Shown: piece by piece, positions 1 to 8,094 of the stretch
How the letters are laid out: each line of letters opens with the position of its first letter
Position numbering within the stretch: position 1 is the stretch's first letter
Source: Anaerolineales bacterium
GTDB taxonomy: Bacteria > Chloroflexota > Anaerolineae > Anaerolineales > Villigracilaceae
Reading direction: 5' to 3'
Assembly: GCA_019187665.1 (NCBI GenBank)
Contig: JABARH010000010.1
Location: 62,001-126,000 of the forward strand
Length of the DNA stretch: 64,000 nucleotides
Made by a program: the position numbers and the translations under genes
Notes under the pieces: generated by a model
The model's input: the letters and a program-made list of their open reading frames with translations, nothing else
What the model was told of the DNA's origin: nothing
Databases searched by the model: none

Positions 1-1780
1 AGGGCTTGAATCTGCGGGCATTTCGATGGATGTCGTGACTCAAGAATTGGAAGACGAGGGAATCAAAGCCTTTGCGCACGCATTCGATTCGCTGCTTCAA
101 ACGATTGACGACCGACGCAAAGCCGCCGCTGCCTCGCTTGGACCCATTGCGGATTCTGCCGCCGAACGTTTAACCTCCCTCGAAGCGGATTCCGTCCCCG
201 CCCGATTCTGGTCCCTCGACCCAACCCTGTGGACGAAGAATCGCGCCGGTCAAGCCGAAGTGAAGATCCGCATGGGCTGGCTCGACTCGTCACACAAGGC
301 GCGCGAAAAAATGAAAGAGTATCAAGATTTTGCAAAGGAAATCAAGAAAGCAAAAATAGACCGCGCGCTCGTCATCGGCATGGGCGGCTCATCGTTGACC
401 GCCGAAGTATTCAGCGCGCTGCTCGCCGCCGCAAAAACCACTGCGCCGCTATCGCTGTCCATCCTCGACTCGACTCACCCCGATCAGGTTGCCGAAGCCG
501 CAAAATATTTCCCGCCGGGAAAATCGCTCTACATCGTTGCCAGCAAGTCCGGCGGGACCGCCGAAGTGATGGCGAACTTCAATTATTTCTGGAAGCTCAG
601 CCAGCGCGACGGCTCGCGTTTCATTGCCATCACCGATCCCGGCACATCGCTTGAAGCGCTGGCGAAGAAAAGGAAATTCCGCAAAATTTTTTCCGCCGAC
701 CCGCTGGTTGGCGGACGCTACTCCGCGCTGACCGATTTCGGACTCGTCCCCGCGGCATTGCTCGGCATGGACTTGTCCCATCTGCTCGACCGCGCCGAGT
801 GGATGCAGAATCAATGCGGCGCGCGCGTGCCGGTTGCGCGGAATCCTGGCTTTGCACTGGGCGCGGTGTTGGGTGAATCCGCGCTGGCAGGGCGCGACAA
901 ACTTACCGTCCTTGCGGATGCGCCGCTTGCCGCGTTCGCCGGATGGATCGAACAGATCGTCGCCGAGTCGAGCGGAAAGAATGGCAGGGGTATTTTGCCG
1001 GTCCCGCTGGAGCCGGTGGGCGAAGCCGGAGTCTATGGCAAGGATCGAATCTTCGTTTATCTGCGTCAAAGCGGAGAGATGGATTTGCAGGTTGCTTCGT
1101 TGAAGCAGGCTGGACATCCTGTGATCGAATTTCTGATCGCCAATGTCTACGATATCGGCGCGGAGATGTACCGCTGGGAAGTTGCGACGCCAATCGCATG
1201 TTCGATTCTGGGAGTCAACGCATTTGACCAGCCGAACGTGGAGACGAGCAAGAAGATCACGAAGGCGAAGATCGCGGAATTTCAGCGGAGGGGAAAACTC
1301 CGCGAGGGCAAACCCGCCTGGGAGTCGGATGAAGCGATGGTGTTCGCATCCGCGCCGCTAAGCGGAGCGAATCTGCGATCGGTGTTGGAAAAATTTCTGA
1401 AGAGAGCCAAGCCCGGCGGATATGTCGCCATCAATGCCTATCTGCCGCGCAATCGGGAAATGATCGAAGCGTTGCAGGCGATGCGAGTGTCCATTCGCGC
1501 GAAGACCGGCAACGCCGTGACGGCGGGGTTCGGTCCGCGCTTTCAGCACTCGACCGGACAATTCCACAAGGGCGGCCCGAAGAACGCGCTGTTCATCCAG
1601 ATCACGGCTGAGCCAGAAAAAGATGTTGCCGTGCCGACGGAAAAAATTTCTTTCGGCACGTTGATCCGCGCGCAGGCGCTCGGCGATTACGAAGCGCTGA
1701 TCGAGGCGAAGAGGAAAGCGCTGCGCGTGCATCTTGCGCGCGCGGCGGACGTGAAGTTGTTGCTGGACGCGTTGAGGTGA
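1..1780 (+). CDS. tal-pgi: Bifunctional transaldolase / glucose-6-phosphate isomerase, 5' truncated by the window edge
   Basis: The open frame continues upstream of base 1 (it is open from base 2), so only the end of the gene is visible. The first visible residues (GLESAGISMDVV, then QELEDEGIKAFAHAFDSL) resemble the C-terminal end of a transaldolase. The remaining roughly 560 residues are a phosphoglucose isomerase with two SIS sugar-phosphate folds: a phosphate-binding stretch VIGMGGSSLTAEVF near residue 120 and SKSGGTAEV near residue 183. The fusion joins the non-oxidative pentose phosphate pathway (sedoheptulose-7-P plus glyceraldehyde-3-P) to glycolysis (G6P/F6P interconversion), and such fusions are known from several bacterial phyla. 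The next gene starts 1 bp after the stop, so they are probably co-transcribed. The isomerase call is firm; the transaldolase half is inferred from its last few residues. Confidence 0.9.
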   Translation, partial: GLESAGISMDVVTQELEDEGIKAFAHAFDSLLQTIDDRRKAAAASLGPIADSAAERLTSLEADSVPARFWSLDPTLWTKNRAGQAEVKIRMGWLDSSHKAREKMKEYQDFAKEIKKAKIDRALVIGMGGSSLTAEVFSALLAAAKTTAPLSLSILDSTHPDQVAEAAKYFPPGKSLYIVASKSGGTAEVMANFNYFWKLSQRDGSRFIAITDPGTSLEALAKKRKFRKIFSADPLVGGRYSALTDFGLVPAALLGMDLSHLLDRAEWMQNQCGARVPVARNPGFALGAVLGESALAGRDKLTVLADAPLAAFAGWIEQIVAESSGKNGRGILPVPLEPVGEAGVYGKDRIFVYLRQSGEMDLQVASLKQAGHPVIEFLIANVYDIGAEMYRWEVATPIACSILGVNAFDQPNVETSKKITKAKIAEFQRRGKLREGKPAWESDEAMVFASAPLSGANLRSVLEKFLKRAKPGGYVAINAYLPRNREMIEALQAMRVSIRAKTGNAVTAGFGPRFQHSTGQFHKGGPKNALFIQITAEPEKDVAVPTEKISFGTLIRAQALGDYEALIEAKRKALRVHLARAADVKLLLDALR

Positions 1781-1781
1781 T

Positions 1782-2126
1782 ATGCCCGCTCTTGCTCAAT
1801 TTAAATGCGTTGCCTGCCGCGGCGGCGAACCCGCCCTCACCGAAGCCGAGATCGCGGAACTTCATCCGCAAATTCCCGAATGGGAAATTGTGTCTCAAAA
1901 TTCCATTTTGCGATTGCAACGCGTTTTCAAGTTCAGGAATTTTATCGAGGCGGTCGCGTTCACAAACAAAGTCGCCCTGATCGCTGAAAAAGAAGACCAT
2001 CACCCGTTGATCGTCACCGAGTGGGGCAGGGTGACCGTGCAATGGTGGACGCATGTCGTCAAGGGTCTGCACAAAAACGATTTCATCATGGCGGCGAAGA
2101 CGGACGAGTTGTCTGCCGTTCGATAA
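1782..2126 (+). CDS. phhB: Pterin-4a-carbinolamine dehydratase
   Basis: A 114-residue protein of normal family length. It carries the N-terminal KCVACRGGEPALTEAEI segment and the signature EKEDHHPLI...VTVQWWTHVVKGLHKNDFIMA, including the HH pair and the TH...GL..ND stretch that line the active site. The enzyme dehydrates 4a-hydroxytetrahydropterin and recycles the cofactor of aromatic amino acid hydroxylases; in bacteria lacking those it may act in pterin or molybdopterin metabolism. The ATG lies 1 bp after the stop of the upstream fusion gene, suggesting translational coupling. No hydroxylase gene is present in the window, so the physiological substrate is unknown. Confidence 0.93.
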   Translation: MPALAQFKCVACRGGEPALTEAEIAELHPQIPEWEIVSQNSILRLQRVFKFRNFIEAVAFTNKVALIAEKEDHHPLIVTEWGRVTVQWWTHVVKGLHKNDFIMAAKTDELSAVR

Positions 2127-2130
2127 TCAG

Positions 2131-2269
2131 TAGACGTTATCGGAAATAATTTTTCGGACGCAGATTGACGCGGACTGCGAAGCGTGCGGATTTTTTCTTC
2201 TTTATCCGCGTTCATCGGTGTTTATCCGCGTCCTACAAAAGAACTTGGGCTTATTACCGATAAAGTCTA
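2131..2269. mobile_element. Possible TA-flanked miniature inverted-repeat element (single copy)
   Basis: The intergenic stretch begins with TAGACGTTATCGGAAATAAT. Its far end, read in reverse complement, is TAGACTTTATCGGTAATAAG. After the shared TA the two ends match at 15 of 18 positions. A TA dinucleotide flanks both ends, as expected for a Tc1/IS630-type insertion. The interior contains a repeated ATCCGCGTT/ATCCGCGTC motif and no open frame. Only one copy is in the window, so calling it mobile is inference. Confidence 0.45.
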
Positions 2270-2302
2270 GTGGATCACGAAAATCCCGCGCGGTTGCGAT
2301 CT

Positions 2303-3889
2303 CTATCGCAAACCTGGCGTTACGCCTGCCTGCAATTCCCCGATCATTTTTTTCAACGACCGTTTTCCCATTTCGTCCAGAAGTTTTAACGCCCAGGGTT
2401 GGTTTCCCAGCCAGCCGACCACGAGGGATAAAACTGTCTCGATCCCTTTGGCGCGGCGCGGGAGCCCGACGGCGGATGAAAAATCCACGAGTCGATTCCC
2501 GATTTGGAATTGATACCGTCCCGCAGGCTGGACGGCGCTCTGGTCTTCGAGAAAGGCGCGCAGTTGATTCTTTTCCTCGCCCGTCAGCCACTGCGGCAGG
2601 TCGGAGGTGGCCTTGAAGTTGCAGACCCGCGCCAGGTCTTGCAAGAGTCGTTTTTGTTCGGGGGTGAGCGCGTTGCGCGTGGAACAAAAATAGACCGCGT
2701 CGGGGTCGGTGCGCACGAGCGGCGCCAGCCACAAACGATGGACCGTCGTGCGGATGGCGTTGCGTGTGCCCGGCGTGGCGTGATTGGCAAGCAGCACGGC
2801 GTCGCGCTAATTTTCCCATTCGCCTCCCACATCGGGACCAACGCGTAGCGCGTCGCACAATCCGAGCGAGGGCAGGATCGGCGCGCCGCAGGTCAGGAAG
2901 AACGCGTCCGCGCCCAGGGCTTCGCGGATGACCTTCAATGCTCCGCGATAGGCTTCTTCGCGCGGCATGTCCGCGAGGCGTTTGCCGGGCAATGCGCCCG
3001 CGTAGAGAAAGTCAAGTTTGAGATAATCATATCCCCACGCGCGGACTTGCTTCATCCGCGCGGCCAGCCAGTCGAGCGCGGCGGGATGAGTCGTATCCAG
3101 CGCGTAGAGGCGCTCGCCCCAGTTGAATCCCGCCGAAACAAATTCACCTTGTTCGCCGCGCAGAAACCAATCGGGATGTTCGCGGAAGACGCGCGACGAT
3201 TCGACCGCGATCAGCGGCGCGAGCCACAGTCCCGCCCGCCGCCCGCCGGATTTGATTCTCTGCGCCAGCGCGGCCATCCCCGACGGAAATTTCTCGTTCG
3301 CTTCCCAGTCGCCGATTGCCCGCTGCCAGCCATCGTCCACTTGCAGAACGTCGAAAGGCAGATCTTCCAGGTTGTCGAAAATTTGATTCAGGATCGATTC
3401 GTCAATGGCGGTGTACAGGCTGTACCATGAACACCAGACGCGCGGCGCGGGCTTGTTCGATCTTCCGCCGAGGCGTTTGCCCAGTTCTTCCGCGTAGGTT
3501 GCGAATACGAATTCCTCGCTCCCTCGCGCAATGAGCCAATCGCAACCGTCCGCCTCATGCCGTCCCTTGAGTTGATTCTCGTTCAACCAGACGTGCGCGT
3601 CCAGTCCGAGCGAGCCGAGCAGGAGGATGTCATCCTCCGCAAGTTCCACCGCGCCGACCCATGAACCGTGCGATAACATCTCGTTTGCGTAACACGGGTC
3701 GGCCTGCAGCGTATGCAGAATCTTCGGCCGCGGAATCGGGAGCGGCGCTGGCTCCGTCCACGCGGCGAGGGACCAGGATTGCCATCCGTGACGGTAAAAA
3801 GCCCGCGAGGCTCCGGGCAGGTTCACGGTCAGGGAGGAATCGGCGACGATTTGCGAGGCGGGTGTCATCTCATTAATGAGGATGTCCAT
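2303..3889 (-). pseudogene. GH36-type alpha-galactosidase interrupted by an in-frame TAG
   Basis: One continuous minus-strand frame encodes a melibiase-like glycoside hydrolase, but a TAG codon at 2807-2809 splits it into about 360 and 165 residues. Before the stop are HGWQSWS, RVWCSWYSLY, VLQVDDGWQ, DYLKLDFLY (nucleophile Asp) and RVGPDVGGEWEN (acid/base Asp). Immediately after it the same frame resumes with RDAVLLANHATPGTRNA and RTDPDAVYF, typical of the following family segment. No base shift is needed to rejoin the halves, so this is a point nonsense change, a sequencing error or a recoded stop. The truncated product would keep both catalytic aspartates but lose the end of the barrel and the C-terminal beta domain. 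The start is uncertain: ATGs at 3889 and 3904 both lack a clear Shine-Dalgarno. Confidence 0.82.
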
Positions 3890-3920
3890 GCGTGAGATTA
3901 TCATGCGAGTCGCCCCGCGC

Positions 3921-3938
3921 CGCAAGATTCATCTTGCG
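3921..3938. repeat. Half-copy of an interspersed palindromic repeat
   Basis: CGCAAGATTCATCTTGCG forms an 8-bp perfect stem. Read on the other strand it is the second palindrome of the two-hairpin repeat found at 21797, 23666, 38891 and 62245. It lies between the alpha-galactosidase start and the ileS leader promoter. Confidence 0.6.
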
Positions 3939-3960
3939 CCCGGCAAAAGCAGCATAAATG

Positions 3961-3989
3961 TTGCCGTACCACTAATTTTGTGGCATAAT
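3961..3989 (+). promoter_or_regulatory. Predicted sigma-70-type promoter for the ileS leader
   Basis: TTGCCG (3961-3966), a 17-bp spacer and CATAAT (3984-3989). The spacing is ideal, and transcription would start a few bases before the T-box stem I begins. It is the only good promoter seen upstream of the leader. Confidence 0.6.
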
Positions 3990-4004
3990 GCCGCCATTCA
4001 AACG

Positions 4005-4266
4005 CGTGGATGGGAACGAGTACATGCGCGGAGCTGTCAGAGAGCCTGCGGTTGGTGCGAAGCGGGTCAGCGATGCGGATGGAAAATCCTCCTGGAGCGG
4101 CGAGCTGAAAGGCGCAAAATAAATTTTGCGGTACGAATAGGCGAGACGGAGTCGCACTTCGTTATCAAGGCGCGAGGTTGATGGACCTCGATGAGCGCCC
4201 GGCAACGGGAAGCAGAGTGGTACCGCGAGAATTCTCTCGTCTCTGTGTGAGGCGAGAGTTTTTTTG
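4005..4266 (+). promoter_or_regulatory. T-box leader with isoleucine specifier, upstream of ileS
   Basis: The hallmarks of a T-box tRNA-sensing leader appear in order. They are an AGAGAG K-turn stretch near 4039, the distal loop GGTTGGTGCGAAGC (about 4050-4063), a specifier region with AUC (Ile) at 4086-4088 followed by CTCCTGGAGCGGC, and the T-box AGAGTGGTACCGCG at 4214-4227. An intrinsic terminator follows directly. Uncharged tRNA-Ile would pair with the specifier and, through its NCCA end, with the T-box bulge. This stabilises the antiterminator and raises transcription of isoleucyl-tRNA synthetase. The specifier agrees with the downstream gene. Stem boundaries were not folded computationally. 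Confidence 0.92.
4234..4265 (+). terminator. T-box-controlled intrinsic terminator
   Basis: CTCTCGTCTC (4234-4243) pairs over 10 bp, with one G-T pair, with GAGGCGAGAG (4249-4258) around a 5-nt loop and is followed by seven T residues. It lies immediately 3' of the T-box sequence, the normal position for the competing terminator. Confidence 0.92.
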
Positions 4267-4288
4267 TTAACGGCGAAAGCCGGAAGGC

Positions 4289-4575
4289 GATATTCGGAAG
4301 CCGATACTCGATACTCGGAAGCCGATACTCGATACTCGGAAGCCGATACTCGATACTCGGAAGCCGATACTCGATACTCGGAAGCCGATACTCGATACTC
4401 GGAAGCCGATACTCGATATTCGGAAGCCGATACTCGATACTCGGAAGCCGATACTCGATATTCGGAAGCCGATACTCGATACTCGGAAGCCGATACTCGA
4501 TACTCGGAAGCCGATACTCGATACTCGGAAGCCGATACTCGATACTCGATACTCGATACTCGATACTCGAAATTC
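4289..4575. repeat. Tandem repeat: twelve 21-bp units followed by 7-bp units
   Basis: Twelve nearly identical units of GATACTCGGAAGCCGATACTC run from 4289 to 4540. The only variation noticed is a C/T change in the first heptamer of some units. The array then collapses into copies of the heptamer GATACTC. The tract begins about 24 bp after the T-box terminator's T-run and lies wholly inside the ileS 5' untranslated region. Because the unit length is a multiple of three and has no stop codon, long open frames run through it on both strands; these are not considered genes. Confidence 0.95.
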
Positions 4576-4680
4576 GAATATCGAATTATCGAATATCGAA
4601 TTATCGAATATCGAATTATCGAATATCGAATTATCGAATATCGAATTATCGAACATCGAATTATCGAACATCGAACACCC
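4576..4680. repeat. Tandem repeat: AT-rich 15-bp units
   Basis: Five exact copies of GAATATCGAATTATC (4576-4650) are followed by GAACATCGAATTATC and then by decaying units (GAACATCGAACACCC, AACACCGAACACC) that fade out just before the ileS Shine-Dalgarno at 4701-4706. The unit is markedly AT-rich compared with its surroundings and is rich in short self-complementary words (CGAATATCG, ATTCGAAT), so the RNA could fold in many registers. Confidence 0.95.
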
Positions 4681-4711
4681 AACACCGAACACCGTTTCCC
4701 AAGGAGACTGA

Positions 4712-7700
4712 ATGACATTCAAACCCGTACACTCCAAACTCGATGTGACTGCAATGGAGGAGTCTGTCCTCAAAATGTGGAAGCGCGAGAACATCTTCAA
4801 GAAGACGACGGAACAGCGCGCAGGCGCGCCCGAATATGTTTTCTTTGAAGGTCCACCGACCGCGAATGGAAGACCCGGCGTGCATCATGTGCTGGCGCGC
4901 GCCTTCAAAGATATGTTTCCGCGTTACAAGATCATGCGCGGATTTCACGTCTCGCGGCGCGGCGGCTGGGATACGCACGGCTTGCCCGTAGAGATCGAGG
5001 TCGAGAAGCGGCACGGGTTCAAGAACAAGCAGGACATCGAGGCGTATGGCGTCGCCAAATTCAATGAAGAGTGCCGCAAGTCCGCCTTCGATTACATCCA
5101 GGATTGGGAACGCCTGACCGACCGCATCGCCTTTTGGGTGGATCTCGAAACCGCCTACGTGACGTTCACCAACGATTACATCGAGTCGGTTTGGAACATC
5201 CTGAAAAATTTCTGGGAGCGCGACCTGCTTTACAAAGGATACAAGGTCGTGCCGTATTGCCCGCGCTGCGGCACGACTCTCTCCGACCACGAAGTGGCTC
5301 TCGGCTACGATGAGGCGGTTGACCCCTCGGTCTTTGTGCGCATGCCGCTGGCGGATAAGCCCGGAACGTCATTGCTTGTGTGGACGACGACTCCGTGGAC
5401 TCTGCCGGGCAATGTGGCAGTCGCGGCGCATCCCGACGTGGATTATGTGACCGTTGAACGCGATCTGGCGGGCGGCAAAAAAGAAAAATTGATCCTCGCC
5501 AGGCCCCTGCTCGAAAAAGTGTTCCGCGATGAAGAAGTGAAAGTTGTGGATACGTTCAAAGGCAAAAAATTGAAAGGGCAGAAATATCATCCGCTCTTCA
5601 CCTTCCTGCCGCCGGACAAGCCCGCGCATTACGTTGTGCTGGCTGATTTTGTCACGACCGAGGACGGCACGGGTCTCGTCCACATGGCGCCTGCCTTCGG
5701 CGCGGAAGATATGCAAGCCGCGCTCGAATTTGACCTGCCCGTGTTGATGACCGTCCTGCCCGACGGCACGTTCATCCCCGAAGTCACACCCTGGCGCGGA
5801 GTCTTCGTCAAAGAAGCCGACCCAATGATCATCCAGGACCTGGAGAATCGTGGACTGCTCTTCCGCGCCGAGAAATATACGCACACCTATCCGTTCTGCT
5901 GGCGCTGTCATACGCCGCTCTTGTATTACGCGCGCGACGCGTGGTACATCCGCACCTCGAAATTCAAGGACCGCATGGTCGAACTGAATCAGACTGTGCA
6001 TTGGACGCCCGATCACATCAAGGATGGGCGCTTCGGCAACTGGCTCGAAAATAATATTGACTGGGCGTTGTCGCGCGAACGCTATTGGGGCACGCCGCTT
6101 CCCGTTTGGGAATGTGAGGAGTGCAAAGACCGCGAATGTGTTGGCTCGGTGGCGCAACTCTCGGAGAACACCGGGCGCGACCTCGGCGAACTCGACCTGC
6201 ATCGTCCCTACGTGGACGAGGTCACCTGGTCCTGCAAAAAATGCGGCGGCACGATGCGACGCGTCCCCGACCTGATTGACGTGTGGTTCGACTCGGGTTC
6301 CATGCCGTACGCGCAATGGCACTATCCATTTGAGAATCAGAAAAAATTTGACCAGCAATTCCCCGCCGATTACATCTGCGAAGCCGTGGACCAGACGCGC
6401 GGCTGGTTCTATTCGCTTCACGCCATCAGTACATTGTTGTTCGATAAAGTAGCGTTCAAAAACGTCCTGTGCCTCGGCTTGATCCTCGACGGCGATGGGC
6501 GTAAGATGTCGAAGAGTCTCGGCAACATCGTGGATCCGTGGGACGTGCTGAAAGCCCACGGCGCGGACTCCTTCCGCTGGTATCTCTACACCGCCACGCC
6601 GCCCGGACAGGAGCGCCGCTTCTCTTCGGAACTGGTTGGCGCGGTCACGCGAGACTTCACGCTCACACTGTGGAACGTGTATTCGTTCTTTGTGACCTAC
6701 GCCAACCTCGACCAATGGACTCCTGTGGCGCAAGTTGCCAACTTGCGTTACACGAGCCTTGACCAATGGCTGTTGTCTGAACTCAATGTCCTCGTCCGCG
6801 AAGTGACGGCGGGCTACGAGGAATACGAAGTGACGCGCGCCACGCGCCCGATCCAGGATTTCGTGGAAAAACTTTCCACATGGTATCTGCGCCGTTCGCG
6901 CCGCCGCTTCTGGAAATCCGAATCGGATTCAGACAAGCAAGCCGCGTACTCCACTCTCTACACCGCGCTGGTCACAGTGGCGAAACTGCTCGCGCCCGCC
7001 ATGCCCTTCCTCGCCGACGAACTCTACCAAAACCTCGTGCGCGGCGTGGACGAATCTGCACCCGAGTCTGTCCATCTCGCGCGCTGGCCCGGAGTCAATC
7101 ACGCCCGCGTGGACGAAGCGCTCAACCGCGATATGGCGGCGGTGATGAGACTCGTCTCGCTGGGTCACGCCGCGCGGCAGAAGGCGAACCGTAAAGTGCG
7201 CCAGCCGCTTGCCGAAGCCGCATTCTCCGTTGGCAACGTAACCGACCGCGCCGCAGTTGACTCGTTTGCGGAGTTGATCGCCGACGAACTCAACGTCAAG
7301 AAAGTCCGCCTGCTGGACGCGGCGACGGAGGCGGTCAGTCACACGGTCAAGCCTTTGCCCAAACAACTCGGACAGAAATACGGCAACAAATTCCCCGCCA
7401 TCCAAAAAGCGATCCTCGGCATGGACGCGGAGGCGGTCGCCTCGACTCTGATGAGCGGGAGCCCGCTCCAAGTCATGGCGGGAGGCGAAACCTTTGATGT
7501 GTTGGGCGAGGAGGTCGAAGTCAAAGCGCAGGCAAAGGAAGGATTCGCCGTCGCGGAGGAGGGCGCGTATGTCGCCGCGCTCGTCACCGAGTTGACGCCT
7601 GATTTGGTCAACGAAGGCTACGCCCGCGAGTTTGTCCGCCGCGTGCAAGACTTGCGCAAATCCGCCGAGTTGGACGTGTCGGATCGGATCAAGTTGTACG

Positions 7701-7867
7701 TCACCGCCAGCGACGGCTTGAAGTCCGCGCTTGAGGCGCACCGCGATTACGTCACCGCCGAAACGCTGACCGTGGACCTGCAATTCGCCCCCGCGCCCGC
7801 CGAAGCGCAAACCGCCGAAGACGATTTCGACGGCGAGACGTTGAAGGTTGGACTGACGAAGGCTTGA
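4712..7867 (+). CDS. ileS: Isoleucyl-tRNA synthetase (IleS2-like)
   Basis: This 1051-residue class I synthetase charges tRNA-Ile with isoleucine in the cytoplasm. The ATP-binding HIGH signature appears as PTANGRPGVHHVLARAFKD (residues about 50-67), and KMSKS is exact in DGRKMSKSLGN (about residue 600). The internal CRHTPLLYY, the CEECKD/CKKCGG cysteine pairs and the editing insertion are as expected. The GVHHVLAR form of the HIGH motif resembles the archaeal/eukaryote-like IleRS2 clade, which is generally less sensitive to mupirocin (established for the clade; inferred here). AAGGAG at 4701-4706 sets the ATG. Expression should be governed by the upstream T-box and possibly affected by the tandem-repeat tract in its 5' UTR. 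A strong terminator follows the gene. Confidence 0.97.
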   Translation: MTFKPVHSKLDVTAMEESVLKMWKRENIFKKTTEQRAGAPEYVFFEGPPTANGRPGVHHVLARAFKDMFPRYKIMRGFHVSRRGGWDTHGLPVEIEVEKRHGFKNKQDIEAYGVAKFNEECRKSAFDYIQDWERLTDRIAFWVDLETAYVTFTNDYIESVWNILKNFWERDLLYKGYKVVPYCPRCGTTLSDHEVALGYDEAVDPSVFVRMPLADKPGTSLLVWTTTPWTLPGNVAVAAHPDVDYVTVERDLAGGKKEKLILARPLLEKVFRDEEVKVVDTFKGKKLKGQKYHPLFTFLPPDKPAHYVVLADFVTTEDGTGLVHMAPAFGAEDMQAALEFDLPVLMTVLPDGTFIPEVTPWRGVFVKEADPMIIQDLENRGLLFRAEKYTHTYPFCWRCHTPLLYYARDAWYIRTSKFKDRMVELNQTVHWTPDHIKDGRFGNWLENNIDWALSRERYWGTPLPVWECEECKDRECVGSVAQLSENTGRDLGELDLHRPYVDEVTWSCKKCGGTMRRVPDLIDVWFDSGSMPYAQWHYPFENQKKFDQQFPADYICEAVDQTRGWFYSLHAISTLLFDKVAFKNVLCLGLILDGDGRKMSKSLGNIVDPWDVLKAHGADSFRWYLYTATPPGQERRFSSELVGAVTRDFTLTLWNVYSFFVTYANLDQWTPVAQVANLRYTSLDQWLLSELNVLVREVTAGYEEYEVTRATRPIQDFVEKLSTWYLRRSRRRFWKSESDSDKQAAYSTLYTALVTVAKLLAPAMPFLADELYQNLVRGVDESAPESVHLARWPGVNHARVDEALNRDMAAVMRLVSLGHAARQKANRKVRQPLAEAAFSVGNVTDRAAVDSFAELIADELNVKKVRLLDAATEAVSHTVKPLPKQLGQKYGNKFPAIQKAILGMDAEAVASTLMSGSPLQVMAGGETFDVLGEEVEVKAQAKEGFAVAEEGAYVAALVTELTPDLVNEGYAREFVRRVQDLRKSAELDVSDRIKLYVTASDGLKSALEAHRDYVTAETLTVDLQFAPAPAEAQTAEDDFDGETLKVGLTKA

Positions 7868-7907
7868 TAAAAAAATCCGAAGTCTCAAAGACTTCGGATT
7901 TTTTTAT
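7868..7907 (+). terminator. Intrinsic terminator of ileS
   Basis: AATCCGAAGTCT pairs with AGACTTCGGATT around a CAA loop, with A and T tracts on either side. The T-run is directly next to the insertion site of the miniature element at 7912. Confidence 0.95.
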
Positions 7908-7911
7908 CCAT

Positions 7912-8048
7912 TTCTCTACCGTACATGAGAAGATTTTTACCGCAAAGCACGCTAAGGTCGCCAGGTTAAAAAGGTTTTCTTTGCGTTCACTTCGACTTCG
8001 CTCAGTACAGGCTTTGCGGGCTTAGCGGTGCAAATGTACGGTAGAGAG
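7912..8048 (+). mobile_element. Miniature element family A, copy 1 (long form)
   Basis: A 137-bp element with inverted ends TCTCTACCGTACAT / ATGTACGGTAGAGA (14 bp, perfect) and no open frame. It is flanked by a perfect 8-bp direct repeat, TTATCCAT at 7904-7911 and 8049-8056. Near-identical elements occur at 10889, 52117 and 61085. This copy contains a 24-bp internal segment (ACTTCGACTTCGCTCAGTAC followed by AGGC) missing from the two short copies. It sits directly after the ileS terminator. Confidence 0.93.
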
Positions 8049-8094
8049 TTATCCATCAGAATCGAGTCCGGGCATTCTGCCATGGACGGGTCGT

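Noticed and set aside
4289..4575. The 21-bp array as a CRISPR-like or direct-repeat locus
   Set aside because: Units are contiguous with no unique spacers and no cas genes are present.
3972..4848. Long open frames on both strands across the tandem repeats, giving repeated YSEADTR-like peptides
   Set aside because: They exist only because the 21- and 15-bp units are multiples of three without stops. They span a T-box and the ileS start, and frames are open on both strands.
5369..6766. A 465-codon minus-strand frame opposite ileS
   Set aside because: It is antisense to the conserved synthetase and has no recognisable domain.
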